NCBI GenBank assembly: GCA_963281155.1
Contig: CAUJLY010000006.1
Location: 7,998,001-8,062,000 of the forward strand
Length of the DNA: 64,000 bases
DNA from: Rhabditophanes sp. KR3021
Taxonomy: Eukaryota > Nematoda > Chromadorea > Rhabditida > Alloionematidae
Reading direction: 5' to 3'
A program made the position numbers and the translations under genes. This document shows positions 1 to 10,008 of the stretch, piece by piece. Below the pieces are notes generated by a model. The model searched no databases. It was not told the DNA's origin and saw only the letters and a list, made by a program, of their open reading frames with translations. How positions within the stretch are numbered: the stretch's first letter is position 1; each line of letters begins with the position of its first letter.

Positions 1-71
1 CATTGGATTATTTATCATAATTATCAACTTAATTAACTGATATTATAATATATTGCTTACCTAAACCTAAA

Positions 72-848
72 ATGGAAAATTTTTGTCTAGATGGTTTGAA
101 TTGTAGGTGCGTAATTGATGATTCTACGCCAGACTCCTTGACTCGAGACTTTACGGCATGGCTCAATGTTAGTTTCCAGCTCTTTGTATTCATTCGAATT
201 TAACTAATTTATTTAACTAATTACTCATTTTTAAGGGCAACGCAGTCAACAGGCATGATTACTTACTTCACAGACAATTTTACAACTCACACGCGCCCTT
301 AGTTTCAATGAATGAATATTATATCATAAATAACAACAATAACAATAATAATTTCATTGAAAATAATGAATTTCCAAGTCTCAAAAATTCAAATAATAAT
401 AATCAAGATGAACCTGTTGGAAAAAAAGGGAAAAAGAAAAATAGTCATAGACGAGTTTCTGGGACAAATTTGTATGGAAGAGCATATTGTCCTGGCAGGC
501 CTTTGTCTACTGATGACAGATACAGAATTGTTGAACTTTACGAACAGGGCATGAAGGTTAACGCTATCTCAAAGGTATTATGTGTGAGTCATGGATGCGT
601 ATCGAAAATTATTAGCAGGTAAATAAATCATTTAAAAAGATTATATTTTGTAATTTATCAGATTTCGCGAGACAGGTTCAGTGTTACCTTTTTCAAATTC
701 TGAAAATCGACGTAATCGTAGGATAGCCAAACGAAGCGACGCAAGTTCAACGCACACCACTATATCGACTTCCTCATCCTCTTCTTCCACAACTGGATCA
801 AGTTCGGGATCGGAATCTTACAAAATGGTACCGATTCAATATATCTAA
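72..848 (+). CDS. N-terminal-paired (NPAX-like) transcription factor
   Basis: Three exons, 72-167, 236-618 and 662-848, join in frame to 221 residues. The introns are 68 and 43 nt with GT-AG ends. The ATG at 308 is not the start: the frame stays open back through the acceptor at 235 to the ATG at 72. An Asn-rich stretch and a basic patch (KKGKKK) precede a paired domain of about 65 residues (103-168) containing GRPLS, RIVELYEQG and VSHGCVSKI, which matches the PAI half of Pax paired domains (helix-turn-helix DNA binding). The RED half and any homeodomain are missing. The protein ends in a Ser/Thr-rich tail. The C. elegans npax genes have this PAI-only form, so a DNA-binding regulator of that group is the best reading. 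An upstream exon outside the window cannot be excluded. Confidence 0.85.
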
Positions 849-2658
849 ATATGCAAAACTCAAGCGTTCACAATTATTTGCATATTAACTTTTATAATAT
901 CAAAACTCCATCTATTAAACAATCAAAATATATTATGAACTTATTCGCAGTCAATTATACACTAGAAAATCTATTAACACATATGCATTTTGTATGATAA
1001 TATCAAAATACAATTCATAGAGTAAAACCATCCTTAGGTAGATTAAATATTTTCCTATTATTATTTGTCACATATATTTGAATCTTATAATATTTGGTTT
1101 ATACATTGTCTTCAAGATGCCATCATGATTCAATTTAATAGTAACTATTTTTAGTTAAATAAATTTTACAATTTAGTGTATGATTCTACATTTTTTGCGT
1201 ATTATTTTATCTTTTTTGTGTATTATTTTTGTTCAAAGTTGTTGTCATCAATTTAAGTACCTTATTGAGATCATTAAAGTTATCTTTGTATTAGTGTTTG
1301 TTAATTGATGCAGGCTGCAATTTTAGTGTAAACTCTTTTCAAATTTGTGTTATATTACTTTAATTCATTCAGATATAATTTACCTGCGTTAACCCTTCGT
1401 TTAAGAGTGTTTTTATGTTAAAAGAACAACTATTTTTTGGTGATACAAGTTTAAGGTTGATTATACTTCAAAATATTGTACCCTTTAATTCTATATAAAT
1501 AAATCTATTTATTATATATTTTTTGTTTTTAGTTTATTTATGTGTGTGGTAATATAAATAAAACATATACTCTAATATTGACCCAACAATTATGGGCTCG
1601 AAAGCTCGATTTTTAGCAAATATAATGATTTATAATTTAAATGAAGGTGATGTCCTAAAACATTTAATATCTCGGTCAACATTAGGTGACTCAGACAACA
1701 CTTTATCCAAAATATAAATTTATTTTACAACTTAAAGACGACAATCAACATTGTCTAATTTGATCAATCTTTTTTAGTATGATCATGCATGATGATATTA
1801 CATTTTTACTATCATCATATTTTTCATAAATATACTATGTATTTTTTAACGGGAACTTTATTCTTTGTTGTAAGCTAGTGACGAAAACTGCTATAATAAG
1901 TAATTTTAAGCTGTACGATTTATTTTTATTATAATCATTTTAAAAATTCATTTTTTTATTGTACATAATGAACGTTCATATATAAACATTAGTAGGGAAT
2001 AAAATTGTCTTTGATTGTTTTGAGTTGTCGCAACTTGTTAATATTTCTATTAGTTCGTGAGATTTTTCATATTATTATTACTTTCAATAAAGATCTTAGA
2101 AAATACATTATGCATAGATATTTTTGATTGAAAATATTCTAAGTCATTTCTTTTTAAATGTGATAATTCAATCATATTTATTCCATCATCAGTCTATCAC
2201 GAGTATTTTATGTCTTAATTAATGAAAAATCATCCAAGAGATATAAAATAGCCATTATGGCGCAATACATACTTTAATGAAGCAATCGCCATGATCATCG
2301 TTTAAGTATATTAATTATATATTTACACTTATTCTTAAAACATTTCTAATCATTCTAAAGTAAATCAAACCTACGCAAATATAACTTGTCATTCGATTAA
2401 ATGTTTAGACACATTAACCGATTCATAAATCTTCTATTCAGCATTTTTTCTACGCATCTTTACATCTCATTGCTTAATCTTTGTTGTTTATGATGCTTGG
2501 TAGAATGGTCTATAGTTGGCATGTCATTTATTTGATTAAGCACCTGTTTTGTACAACGTAATATAATTAGTAGTTTGCAAAGTTAAACAATTAAATTATG
2601 ATCATTCCCATTTCGCTTTTAGTTTCGTCAGCTACAGTTGTTTATAAAGAACAACGAA
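849..2658. other. Intergenic, AT-rich
   Basis: No gene is supported here. A 41-codon ATG-initiated frame at 1592-1717 (+) is the only stretch with protein-like composition. It has no splice partners or recognisable domain. A likely splice-leader acceptor (tttcgtcag) for the next gene ends near 2632. Confidence 0.5.
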
Positions 2659-3125
2659 ATGAAACCTATTGGTATTATTCTTTTTTTGGCCTGTGTTGTG
2701 GGTCTGGCTATTACATCGCAAGAATGTGTTTGGGCAACGGGGAAAATTGTGTGTAAGCATAATCAGACTAGGGTCATTGGCTCAGTTGTTGAATTGTGGG
2801 ATGAAGATGCTGTTGGTGTATGTTTGCTTAATTTATTTAATTATTAATCAAAGACTTATTTTAGCCACTTCAATTTATTGATCCTGACGACAAGATCGCT
2901 TTTGAACAAATTTCCGATGAAGATGGCGTTTTTAAAATAGCTGGATGTGCCTCAGACACAGATTGGATTCCCGGTCTCAAGAATAAACCGGACATGTATT
3001 TAAGAGTTTTACATAATTGCAATTCAGATATTGGAAGAGATATGATCATTATCAAACCACCTTTCAAAGTATTTGTACCAAAAACATATGACTACCACAT
3101 AAGCCACCCAATATATTTAGATTAA
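2659..3125 (+). CDS. Transthyretin-like (TTR) secreted protein
   Basis: Two exons, 2659-2817 and 2865-3125, are split by a 47-nt intron (GTATGT...TTTTAG) and join in phase 0 to give 139 residues. Residues 1-20 form a signal peptide with a hydrophobic core (IGIILFLACVVGLAIT). The rest follows the nematode TTR-like family (PF01060): a first strand with GKIVC, then VELWDEDAVG, the FKIAG strand, a K-P-D-MYLRVLHNC block, and conserved Cys residues. Members are small extracellular beta-sandwich proteins; some help engulf dying cells, but most have no known ligand. The in-frame TTG at 2638 is upstream of the signal peptide and is not used. A trans-splice-like acceptor lies about 25 nt upstream of the ATG. 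Confidence 0.9.
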
Positions 3126-4315
3126 TTTTTTAAATTAACGAACCGAATCCTACGTAATTTTATAATTTTCTATGTATATTTTTGTTCTTCTTGTCTTGGA
3201 GTGATTGTTTATTATTGTGGGAATTCAGAAATATAATTTTCAAATGATAATCATCATTCACAAATTTAAGATGGATATATTTATCATCCCAACAATAACA
3301 ACTTTACAAAATCATATTATCACAACTTTTGTTGAATCATGTAAAAAGAACGTTAAATAACCCAAATTAAATGCATACAGAAACAACTATTTTACTTATT
3401 CGTCTAGTAAAATATGTCATTACTTGTTTTGAATAATTAAGATCATGATAAAATTGCATTTTTTAATTATCTTTTGCTTTCTTCAATAATTAATCTAAAT
3501 AAAGTATCTTTTTGTTTGTCAATGTTTATCTTTTAATTGGTGTGGTCAATGAACTATGGAAAAGTTTAATAATTGCCGTCTTTAAGGTGATACTTCAAAC
3601 ATCCTTTGTAAACAGTGGTATCCAGTTCTTAATTTTAGATTATTTTATCCTTAATCTCTTCATTTAATTTTAAATGAATGATAATTCTCCTTTAGTTTGT
3701 ATTGATAAGTATTTAGGCATTTAAAACATGTTTTAGTATAAAATCTTAGCATGTCTTAATTGTTCTAAAGCCTTAACAAGCTTTTTGTCATAAAATGATG
3801 TACTATGTCTAAAATGCCATTGTACCTAAATAAAGGAGTCATGCATGATTCGCACATTTTTTTGTAAATTATACTATATATGCTTCTTTCACCATGATTC
3901 ACAAAACTTTTCCATATGTACTAGGACAACATTTTAGTATATTTCTAGTACACAATTTAATTCTACATCGAACTAGACCTTCAAATTTTGTATCTTAAAA
4001 TAGTATTTTAACATGAACATTAATTCAATTATTCATAATTAATCAGACGAATATCATTTTCTTTTTACAAATTTGCCTCAGATATAATGATTAATTTTTG
4101 TTATATATTTTTGACATAGTTTCATATTTAGAACAATCAGGCTATCTATAGCAAACAAATTGTATGGAATTTCTCTTTTCCATCACTTGAAAATTTATTC
4201 ATTGAGTGTTCCGGAACTCCGGAGGGGGTAGTCGAGGCCATAAAAGAAAAGTAACAATAGATAATATAGTTTATTGGTACAAATGATATATAAATAGCAA
4301 TAATAGATGATATAT
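3126..4315. other. Intergenic, AT-rich
   Basis: I see no gene or RNA here. A short GC-richer patch with a palindromic ccggaactccgg core lies near 4210-4225, about 100 bases before the left hAT remnant, and may be flanking debris of it. Confidence 0.4.
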
Positions 4316-4640
4316 AAACCTACCAACCCAAAAATCATGTTGGGTTGGGTCATGGACTCATTTTTGAAAACGGCTGGGTTTGGATCAGATTTGAGTCAGT
4401 GTATTTTTTAAAATTTATATAAAATGGCGTTTATTTGTATTTAAAGAACTATTTATTAATATTAAAATGAGTTATGACTCGAACATTTCCATTAAAACTT
4501 CCTGATTACATTTTAAAAATAAATTTACATCAAAATTTTGATGTTGCAAACTGGTACAGTTGTAATTAATAAATATGTTTGTGCAAATTTCCTGACATAA
4601 TTGGAGCCGATTCAAATAAAATGCAAGAAAATACTCAACA
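4316..4640 (-). mobile_element. Decayed hAT transposon, 3' end
   Basis: Read on the minus strand, about 4640-4450 encodes a C-terminal hAT transposase dimerisation tail (EICTN, then QHQNFDVNLFLKCN) with a closing stop. It is nearly identical to the remnant at 6430-6545 but lies in the opposite orientation. The outer part (4316-4400) holds repeated gggttggg motifs of the kind seen in hAT subterminal regions. Only the tail end is present, so it is not functional. Where the element ends is uncertain. Confidence 0.7.
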
Positions 4641-4915
4641 TTCATTTAAAAATATCTAAAATAACAAGCAGTTAATTTATGGCTTTAAGTTGTTAATTTT
4701 TAAAGCATAAATGACAAACATTTATATAATTGTTTAACCTAACCAAATAATGTCTAAAAAACAATATTAACAATAAATGTCTAATTGACGAGTTTAAAAT
4801 GGATTTATTTATATATTAAAAAATAATGCATTAAATGATTTAACTTAATAGGAACTTGAAACAAATTCTTAAAAGTATTTAGTTATAATTAAAAGAAAAT
4901 AATGCATTTGGTACA

Positions 4916-5012
4916 AAATAGTAAGTATGATGTTGGATTAGCAAAATAGGTATGATATTGAATTAGCAAAATAGGTATGATATTGAATTAGCAAAATAGG
5001 TATGATATTCAC
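4916..5012. repeat. 25-bp tandem repeat, about 4 copies
   Basis: The unit is gcaaaataggtatgatattg plus aatta. Copies begin at about 4941, 4966 and 4991, with a degenerate first copy from 4916. The array stops some 12 bases before the stop codon of the small secreted-protein gene, so it would lie in its 3' UTR. Confidence 0.9.
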
Positions 5013-5023
5013 ACATCAACTGT

Positions 5024-5389
5024 TTAAGCACATTGTCCCTGAGAACAAGTAATTCCAGATCTATCATTGACCCACATGCGATTGGCTTCAACCATGATTC
5101 TAACGTAACCGTTTCCGTCAAAAATTGTTTTCAACTCGGAAACTGCTTTTTGGGCACTGTTAAAAGAAGTAATTTTCCATTGTTCAGCATTACAATTTGG
5201 AGCATTAACTTGGACACTCTTGGTTGCAGGACCGCTAAATTCAACGCTTTGATCAAATTTTGCTCCAGGAACTTGTACTTGAACCTTGCTTTCTCCTGGA
5301 ATTGAATTTGCAAGTCTTACTTCAATGTCACAGCAATTGATGCCAACAGCTACAAAAGCCAAAAGAACATAGAGAATGTTGGAAAACAT
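5024..5389 (-). CDS. Small nematode secreted protein, unknown function
   Basis: A single exon codes for 121 residues. Residues 1-18 are a signal peptide (ILYVLLAFVAVGI). The mature part is about 100 residues, beta-strand-like, with the pattern IEVRLANSIPGESKVQV, a central APNC...W block, a GNGYVRIMV strand and a Cys-containing tail (GITCSQGQC). I recall similar small secreted proteins with an I-E-x-x-L/V-x-N-S-I start in nematodes, but I know no function and give none. A TATATAAG box lies on the minus strand at about 5456-5449, and a tcttttag acceptor at about 5430 sits before the ATG, which suggests a 5' UTR intron or splice-leader addition. The gene is flanked by two inverted hAT remnants and by tandem repeats on both sides. 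Confidence 0.8.
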   Translation of the reverse strand: MFSNILYVLLAFVAVGINCCDIEVRLANSIPGESKVQVQVPGAKFDQSVEFSGPATKSVQVNAPNCNAEQWKITSFNSAQKAVSELKTIFDGNGYVRIMVEANRMWVNDRSGITCSQGQCA

Positions 5390-5580
5390 ATTTGATAGTT
5401 AGTAATTGTTATCTAAAAGATGATGATATGTTTAAAAAGCTTACCTTATATAGTACTATTTTGAAAAATCAAACACGTTTATCAGCTAAAAATAGTAAAT
5501 ATTTGCCTCATTAAGGATTAAAATCGGAAATATTATGTTAATAAAAATATTAAAAAGCGCTTATTTAATGATTCTGTCTG

Positions 5581-5732
5581 ATGCAATATTGGGGATATTC
5601 CTTTTGTTATCATTTGATTTTTAAGTGTTTGACGCAATATTGAGGATATTCATTTTATCATTTGGTTCTTAAGTGTTTGATGCAATATTGGGGATATTCA
5701 TTTTATCATCTGATTTGTAACGCTTGATTTAA
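5581..5732. repeat. 48-51-bp imperfect tandem repeat, 3 copies
   Basis: Copies start at 5581, 5632 and 5680 and share gcaatattggggatattc followed by a T-rich half. The array is about 190-340 bases upstream of the start codon of the secreted-protein gene, beyond its TATA box, so it may affect its promoter. That is inference from position only. Confidence 0.85.
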
Positions 5733-6218
5733 AAAGTTAGAATGATGACATGCATGTAAAGCAATTAGAAGATGTAACACATATGATTGGATTACTTATG
5801 CATGTTAATATTTTTAAGAACAAATATACGATTGAATTGGTGATTCTTGATTACAAGAATTGTTTGCTGAAAGTTGTACTAATGTTTATCGCCTAATTAC
5901 ATGATTTATTTATTATTCGTACACTGAATAAATTATTGTCTAGGAATAATATTTTTCTAGAACAGGCTGCTTGTTTAGTCATCATTAATATAAATCGAAT
6001 AATTTTTTGGTAATTTATGATAATCCAAAGCATATTTTAAAGAGTGAACTTGATTATCTTCATAGGTTAAATTAAACAGATATAATAAACTAGTTTCACA
6101 TTCTAAACAATAATCAGAGATTTTCTTTATGAAAAATTATTTTTGCATTTAAACTTTAAAAGTTTTATCTTAAAAGTACAAACAGTTTATTTTAAAATTA
6201 TTTAATTCATTATGGTTA

Positions 6219-6545
6219 AACCTACCAGGTGGGTTTGGGTATGACCCAACCCATATTTATTTTTGATGCTCAACCCAACCCAGAATTTTGGGTTTTTTGG
6301 GTTGGGTCGAAAATCCCAAAAAGAAGATGTTAGTAAAATGAATGTTTCAACAAATTTTGGGAGCTTGATACAAATTTATTGCATTACTTCATTTCCTGCA
6401 ACATCAATCTCTGTTGAACGTGTGTTTCTATTGCAAGAAAAATTATTAATTACAACCGTACCAGTTTACAACATGAAAATTTTGATGTAAGTTTATTTTT
6501 AAAATGTAATCAGGAAGTTTTAATTGAAATGTTCGGGTTATATAA
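6219..6545 (+). mobile_element. Internally deleted hAT transposon remnant
   Basis: The left part (6219-6310) has repeated gggttggg/cccaaccc motifs like the 4316-4400 remnant. It is joined to a transposase 3' end at about 6370-6545, where ITSFPATSISVERVF matches the hAT C-terminal consensus (P-A-T-S-x-x-x-E-R-x-F). After a frame change, QHENFDVSLFLKCN continues the dimerisation domain. The frame break and the missing catalytic region show the copy is dead. The 75-residue frame at 6263-6490 is this remnant and not a host gene. Confidence 0.75.
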
Positions 6546-7908
6546 GATTTTGTTAAAAAATGATTTTTTTGATACATTATTGCTACTTTCTGTTATAAAG
6601 ATAGCGGTACAAAAAAAGAGTTGAATGTGCCCTTAACGACACTCTATCCTTATGATAAAAAAAATTTGAGTGAACCTAGACGGTCGCTGTCGTGAAATTC
6701 GAGCAAGTTGCAACTTTTTCTGACTAATTGAAGCACGTTTATGACATTTTTAGCCTTGTTGGATCTATCTTTATGTCCCTTTTTAAAATGGTCGTTTTTT
6801 ACCCCGTGCTTATTTTCCCCCCCGCCGGCAAAAATTGAAATATGATGGAATATGTTTCATTTATCGTTATCTAATTACAAGAAGTCGTTAGATTTTTACA
6901 AACACCTCGGGGTGAAAAGTTAGAAATCAGACGTGCTTTAGGGGCTTTGGAATATTTCATTAACAAAACTAACTACCCAGAACGTATATTATCAGTTTTT
7001 GAAAATGCTTAAAAATAGACAAATTTCGACCGAAAAATTATCAAAAAGGCATGACATTTTTTTGCTATTACAAAATTCAGGCAGTTTGTCACCATGTAAA
7101 AATAGTGATTAGAATTTCGTTTATTTATAAACATTCCTGCTTTCGTCAAGTGATTTCTTAATAATTATAATACAATTGGGACATTTTCTTCGATGTTAAT
7201 CAAATTTCTTAAGCAATTCGACGAACTTTTATATACCCTCTTATGCGCATTTTAATTATCATCTTTCTAAAAAATGCATGCAAATATTGTATAGTTCTTT
7301 GTGATCAATTTAGTTAAGCAATCAAACTTTTATTAAAATTCGTAAGCAACCAAAAATTGCAACATTGTTTTTTCTTTGATAAGAAAATAGCTCCTTACAA
7401 AGAGAAGCACCTGCATAATTCAGTAATAAGATTGATATTATTATCCGATTGAAAATATTACTATCGGGAGCAACAAGAATCCTTATCTACTCGCAACAAT
7501 TATTTGTTACTAATTTAATACTTCTTTGCTTCTATTATATTCTAAAAATTCTATTAATGTAATATGTTATTTTTGTATAAATCAACCTTCACGTGATAGC
7601 TCGTTATTATTGTTAGTATCGAAGCTCCGTCCTACTATCAAAAAAAGGACAAGATGTTGCAATTTTCAATTTTATTTTATTTTACTTATTTCTTTTTCCT
7701 TTTGCTAATTGACTGAATTACGTTGTCATTTTTTTCCATAATAAGTTTACAAATTTAGTTTGATCATTCATAAATAAAAAGTTTAATTTATTCCAGTATA
7801 TTTTAATTGAGGAGCCAAGGTGTATAAACATATTTATACATTTTGATTCGATTAAAAATAGGAGTTGATTGTATTTATTTTAGATTAAAACATATTTAAA
7901 CAATAACT
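6546..7908. other. Intergenic; one coding-like patch
   Basis: Mostly AT-rich. A 43-codon open stretch at 6884-7012 (+), preceded by an acceptor-like attacaag, has markedly protein-like composition (see findings). A pyrimidine-rich attttag at about 7877-7883, just before the PAPS synthase ATG, is a likely trans-splice acceptor. No RNA gene is seen. Confidence 0.4.
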
Positions 7909-9942
7909 ATGCTAAGAACGGATACCACTTCATTCAAACCTCTAAACGGCTATCAAATCCAGAAGACCGTTGAAGCTTACTGGCCAGTTAAGAAAGCCAA
8001 AGTCGAGGTAATAGTTTATTTTTGTAAATAAAATTTTATTTCTTAGGATACTATGGATAGTTCATCTACCAATGTTACTTTTCAGCAACACAAAACACAA
8101 CGAGATGACCGAGGATCAGCATTAGGAAAGTTTTCGGGCCATCGTGGATGTACAGTTTGGTTAACAGGACTTTCTGGAGCAGGAAAGACAACGATCGCTT
8201 TTGCAGTTGAAAAAATACTTACAAAGCTCGGAGTTCCCTCTTATGCTTTAGATGGAGATAATGTACGTCATGGCCTTTGCAAAAATTTAGGATTCAAGCC
8301 TGAAGATCGTACCGAGAACATTAGAAGAGTATCTGAAGTGTCAAAAATGTTTGCTGACATGGGCATAGTGACTTTGGCGTCTTTTATTTCCCCTTATCAG
8401 GCCGATAGGGACGAAGCAAGGCGAATACATGAGTCTGATAATTTATCATTCTTTGAGGTTTATGTCAACACTTCTCTTGACGTCTGCGAAAGTAGGGATT
8501 CTAAAAATTTGTACAAGATGGCCAGAGATGGAAAATTGAAGGGGTTTACTGGAATTGATTCTGAGTATGAGGTTCCTACTAACCCTGACATGATTGTAAA
8601 TGCAAATTCAGACACTGAAGCTGAATGCGTTGAAAAGGTTCTACAATTTCTTTTTGAGAAGGAAGTTTTACCCAAAGAATGTTTTGGAGATGTCTTCGGG
8701 GCAGTTACAAAGGAATTGTTTATCACTAGTGAAAAGACAGCTTTAGGTTTGAAGACAATGTCTAAAAACATGAAAAGACTTGATCTTGACTTGACCAGTC
8801 TTCAATGGTTGCAAGTTTTGTCGGAAGGTTGGGCAACTCCATTGAATGGTTTTATGCGGGAAAGACAATATCTTCAATCTCTCCATTTTGGTCAAATATT
8901 TGATTTGAAAAAGGATTGCGAAGGTGAATTTTCTGATAAGCCATCACATTCCTCATCCACACTTCCAAGCCCCGTTTCTCAGTCAATCCCTATTGTCTTG
9001 CCAATTGATGACAACAAAAAAGAAGAACTAATAAGTAGCAAAGACATTGCTCTCTATTACAAGGACAAGTTAATTGCAATCTTGTCTGATATTGAAATTT
9101 TTCCCCATCAAAAAGAAGAACGAATTTCAAGACAATTTGGGTTTACAGATTCTAGACATCCTACCATTAGTCTAATAAGAAGTCAGGGAGATTGGTGTGT
9201 TGGAGGAGATTTGCAAGTTTTTGAGAAGATAAATTACAACGATGGGTTGGATGAATACCGCCTAACTCCAAATCAATTGAAAGAAATCTTTGTTGAAAAA
9301 AAATGTGATTCTGTATTTGCTTTCCAACTCAGAAATCCAATTCATAATGGGCATGCTCTTCTGATGAAAGACACGAGAGAAAAGTTGTTGTCAACAGCTA
9401 AAAATCCTATGCTTCTTCTGCATCCACTTGGAGGATGGACTAAGGATGACGACGTTCTTCTTCACGTCCGAATTGAACAACACAAAGCTGTAATTGAAGA
9501 AGGAATTCTGGACAAATCATGGACGGTTTTGGCTATCTTTCCCTCACCAATGCTTTATGCTGGCCCAACTGAAGTTCAATGGCACGCGAAGGCAAGATTA
9601 GCCGCTGGCGTAAATGCATACATCGTAGGAAGAGATCCAGCTGGTATAGCTCATCCAGATACCGGGGATTATTTGTATGATCCAAGCCATGGGGCTAAGG
9701 TTTTGACTATGACTCCAGGATTATCAAATCTCAACGTTATTCCTTTCAAAATAGCTGCTTATGACACAAAAGCCAAAGCTATGTCTTATTTTGATTCCCA
9801 AAGAAAAGATGACTTTATCTTTATATCGGGAACAAAAATGAGAAATTACGCTAAAACAGGAGTGGAACCCCCCTCAGGATTCATGGCCCCATCTGCGTGG
9901 AATGTGCTTAAAGACTATTATGAAAAGCTAAACCAAGCTTAA
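7909..9942 (+). CDS. pps-1: Bifunctional PAPS synthase (APS kinase + ATP sulfurylase)
   Basis: Two exons, 7909-8007 and 8047-9942, have a 39-nt intron and code for 664 residues. The enzyme makes the sulfate donor PAPS in two steps. ATP sulfurylase makes APS from sulfate and ATP, then APS kinase phosphorylates it. The N-terminal APS kinase has the P-loop GLSGAGKTT at about residues 74-82 and the DGDNVRHGL and LASFISPY blocks. The C-terminal ATP sulfurylase (from about 255) has QLRNPIHNGH at about 460-469 (HxxH nucleotide site) and GRDPAGIAHP at about 561-570. The domain order and length fit animal PAPSS. A low-complexity Ser-rich insert of roughly 40 residues sits inside the sulfurylase N-terminal region (about 325-370). 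The ATG at 7909 is preferred over 8053 because exon 1 is in frame and continues the conserved N terminus. The stop overlaps an AATAAA at 9942. Confidence 0.96.
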
Positions 9943-9977
9943 ATAAATACAAAGACTTATGACAAATATACTTTATT
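9942..9977. terminator. Interleaved convergent poly(A) signals
   Basis: AATAAA on the plus strand (9942-9947) begins on the last base of the PAPS synthase stop codon. AATAAA on the minus strand (TTTATT at 9972-9977) serves the opposing gene that stops at 10009. The two 3' UTRs must overlap or be only a few tens of bases long. Confidence 0.7.
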
Positions 9978-10008
9978 TTACAATATACACACAATATTAT
10001 TTAAATCA

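Noticed and set aside
6263..6490. 75-codon frame as a host gene
   Set aside because: It spans the hAT 5' motif and the transposase dimerisation tail and breaks frame within that tail, so it is a transposon remnant.
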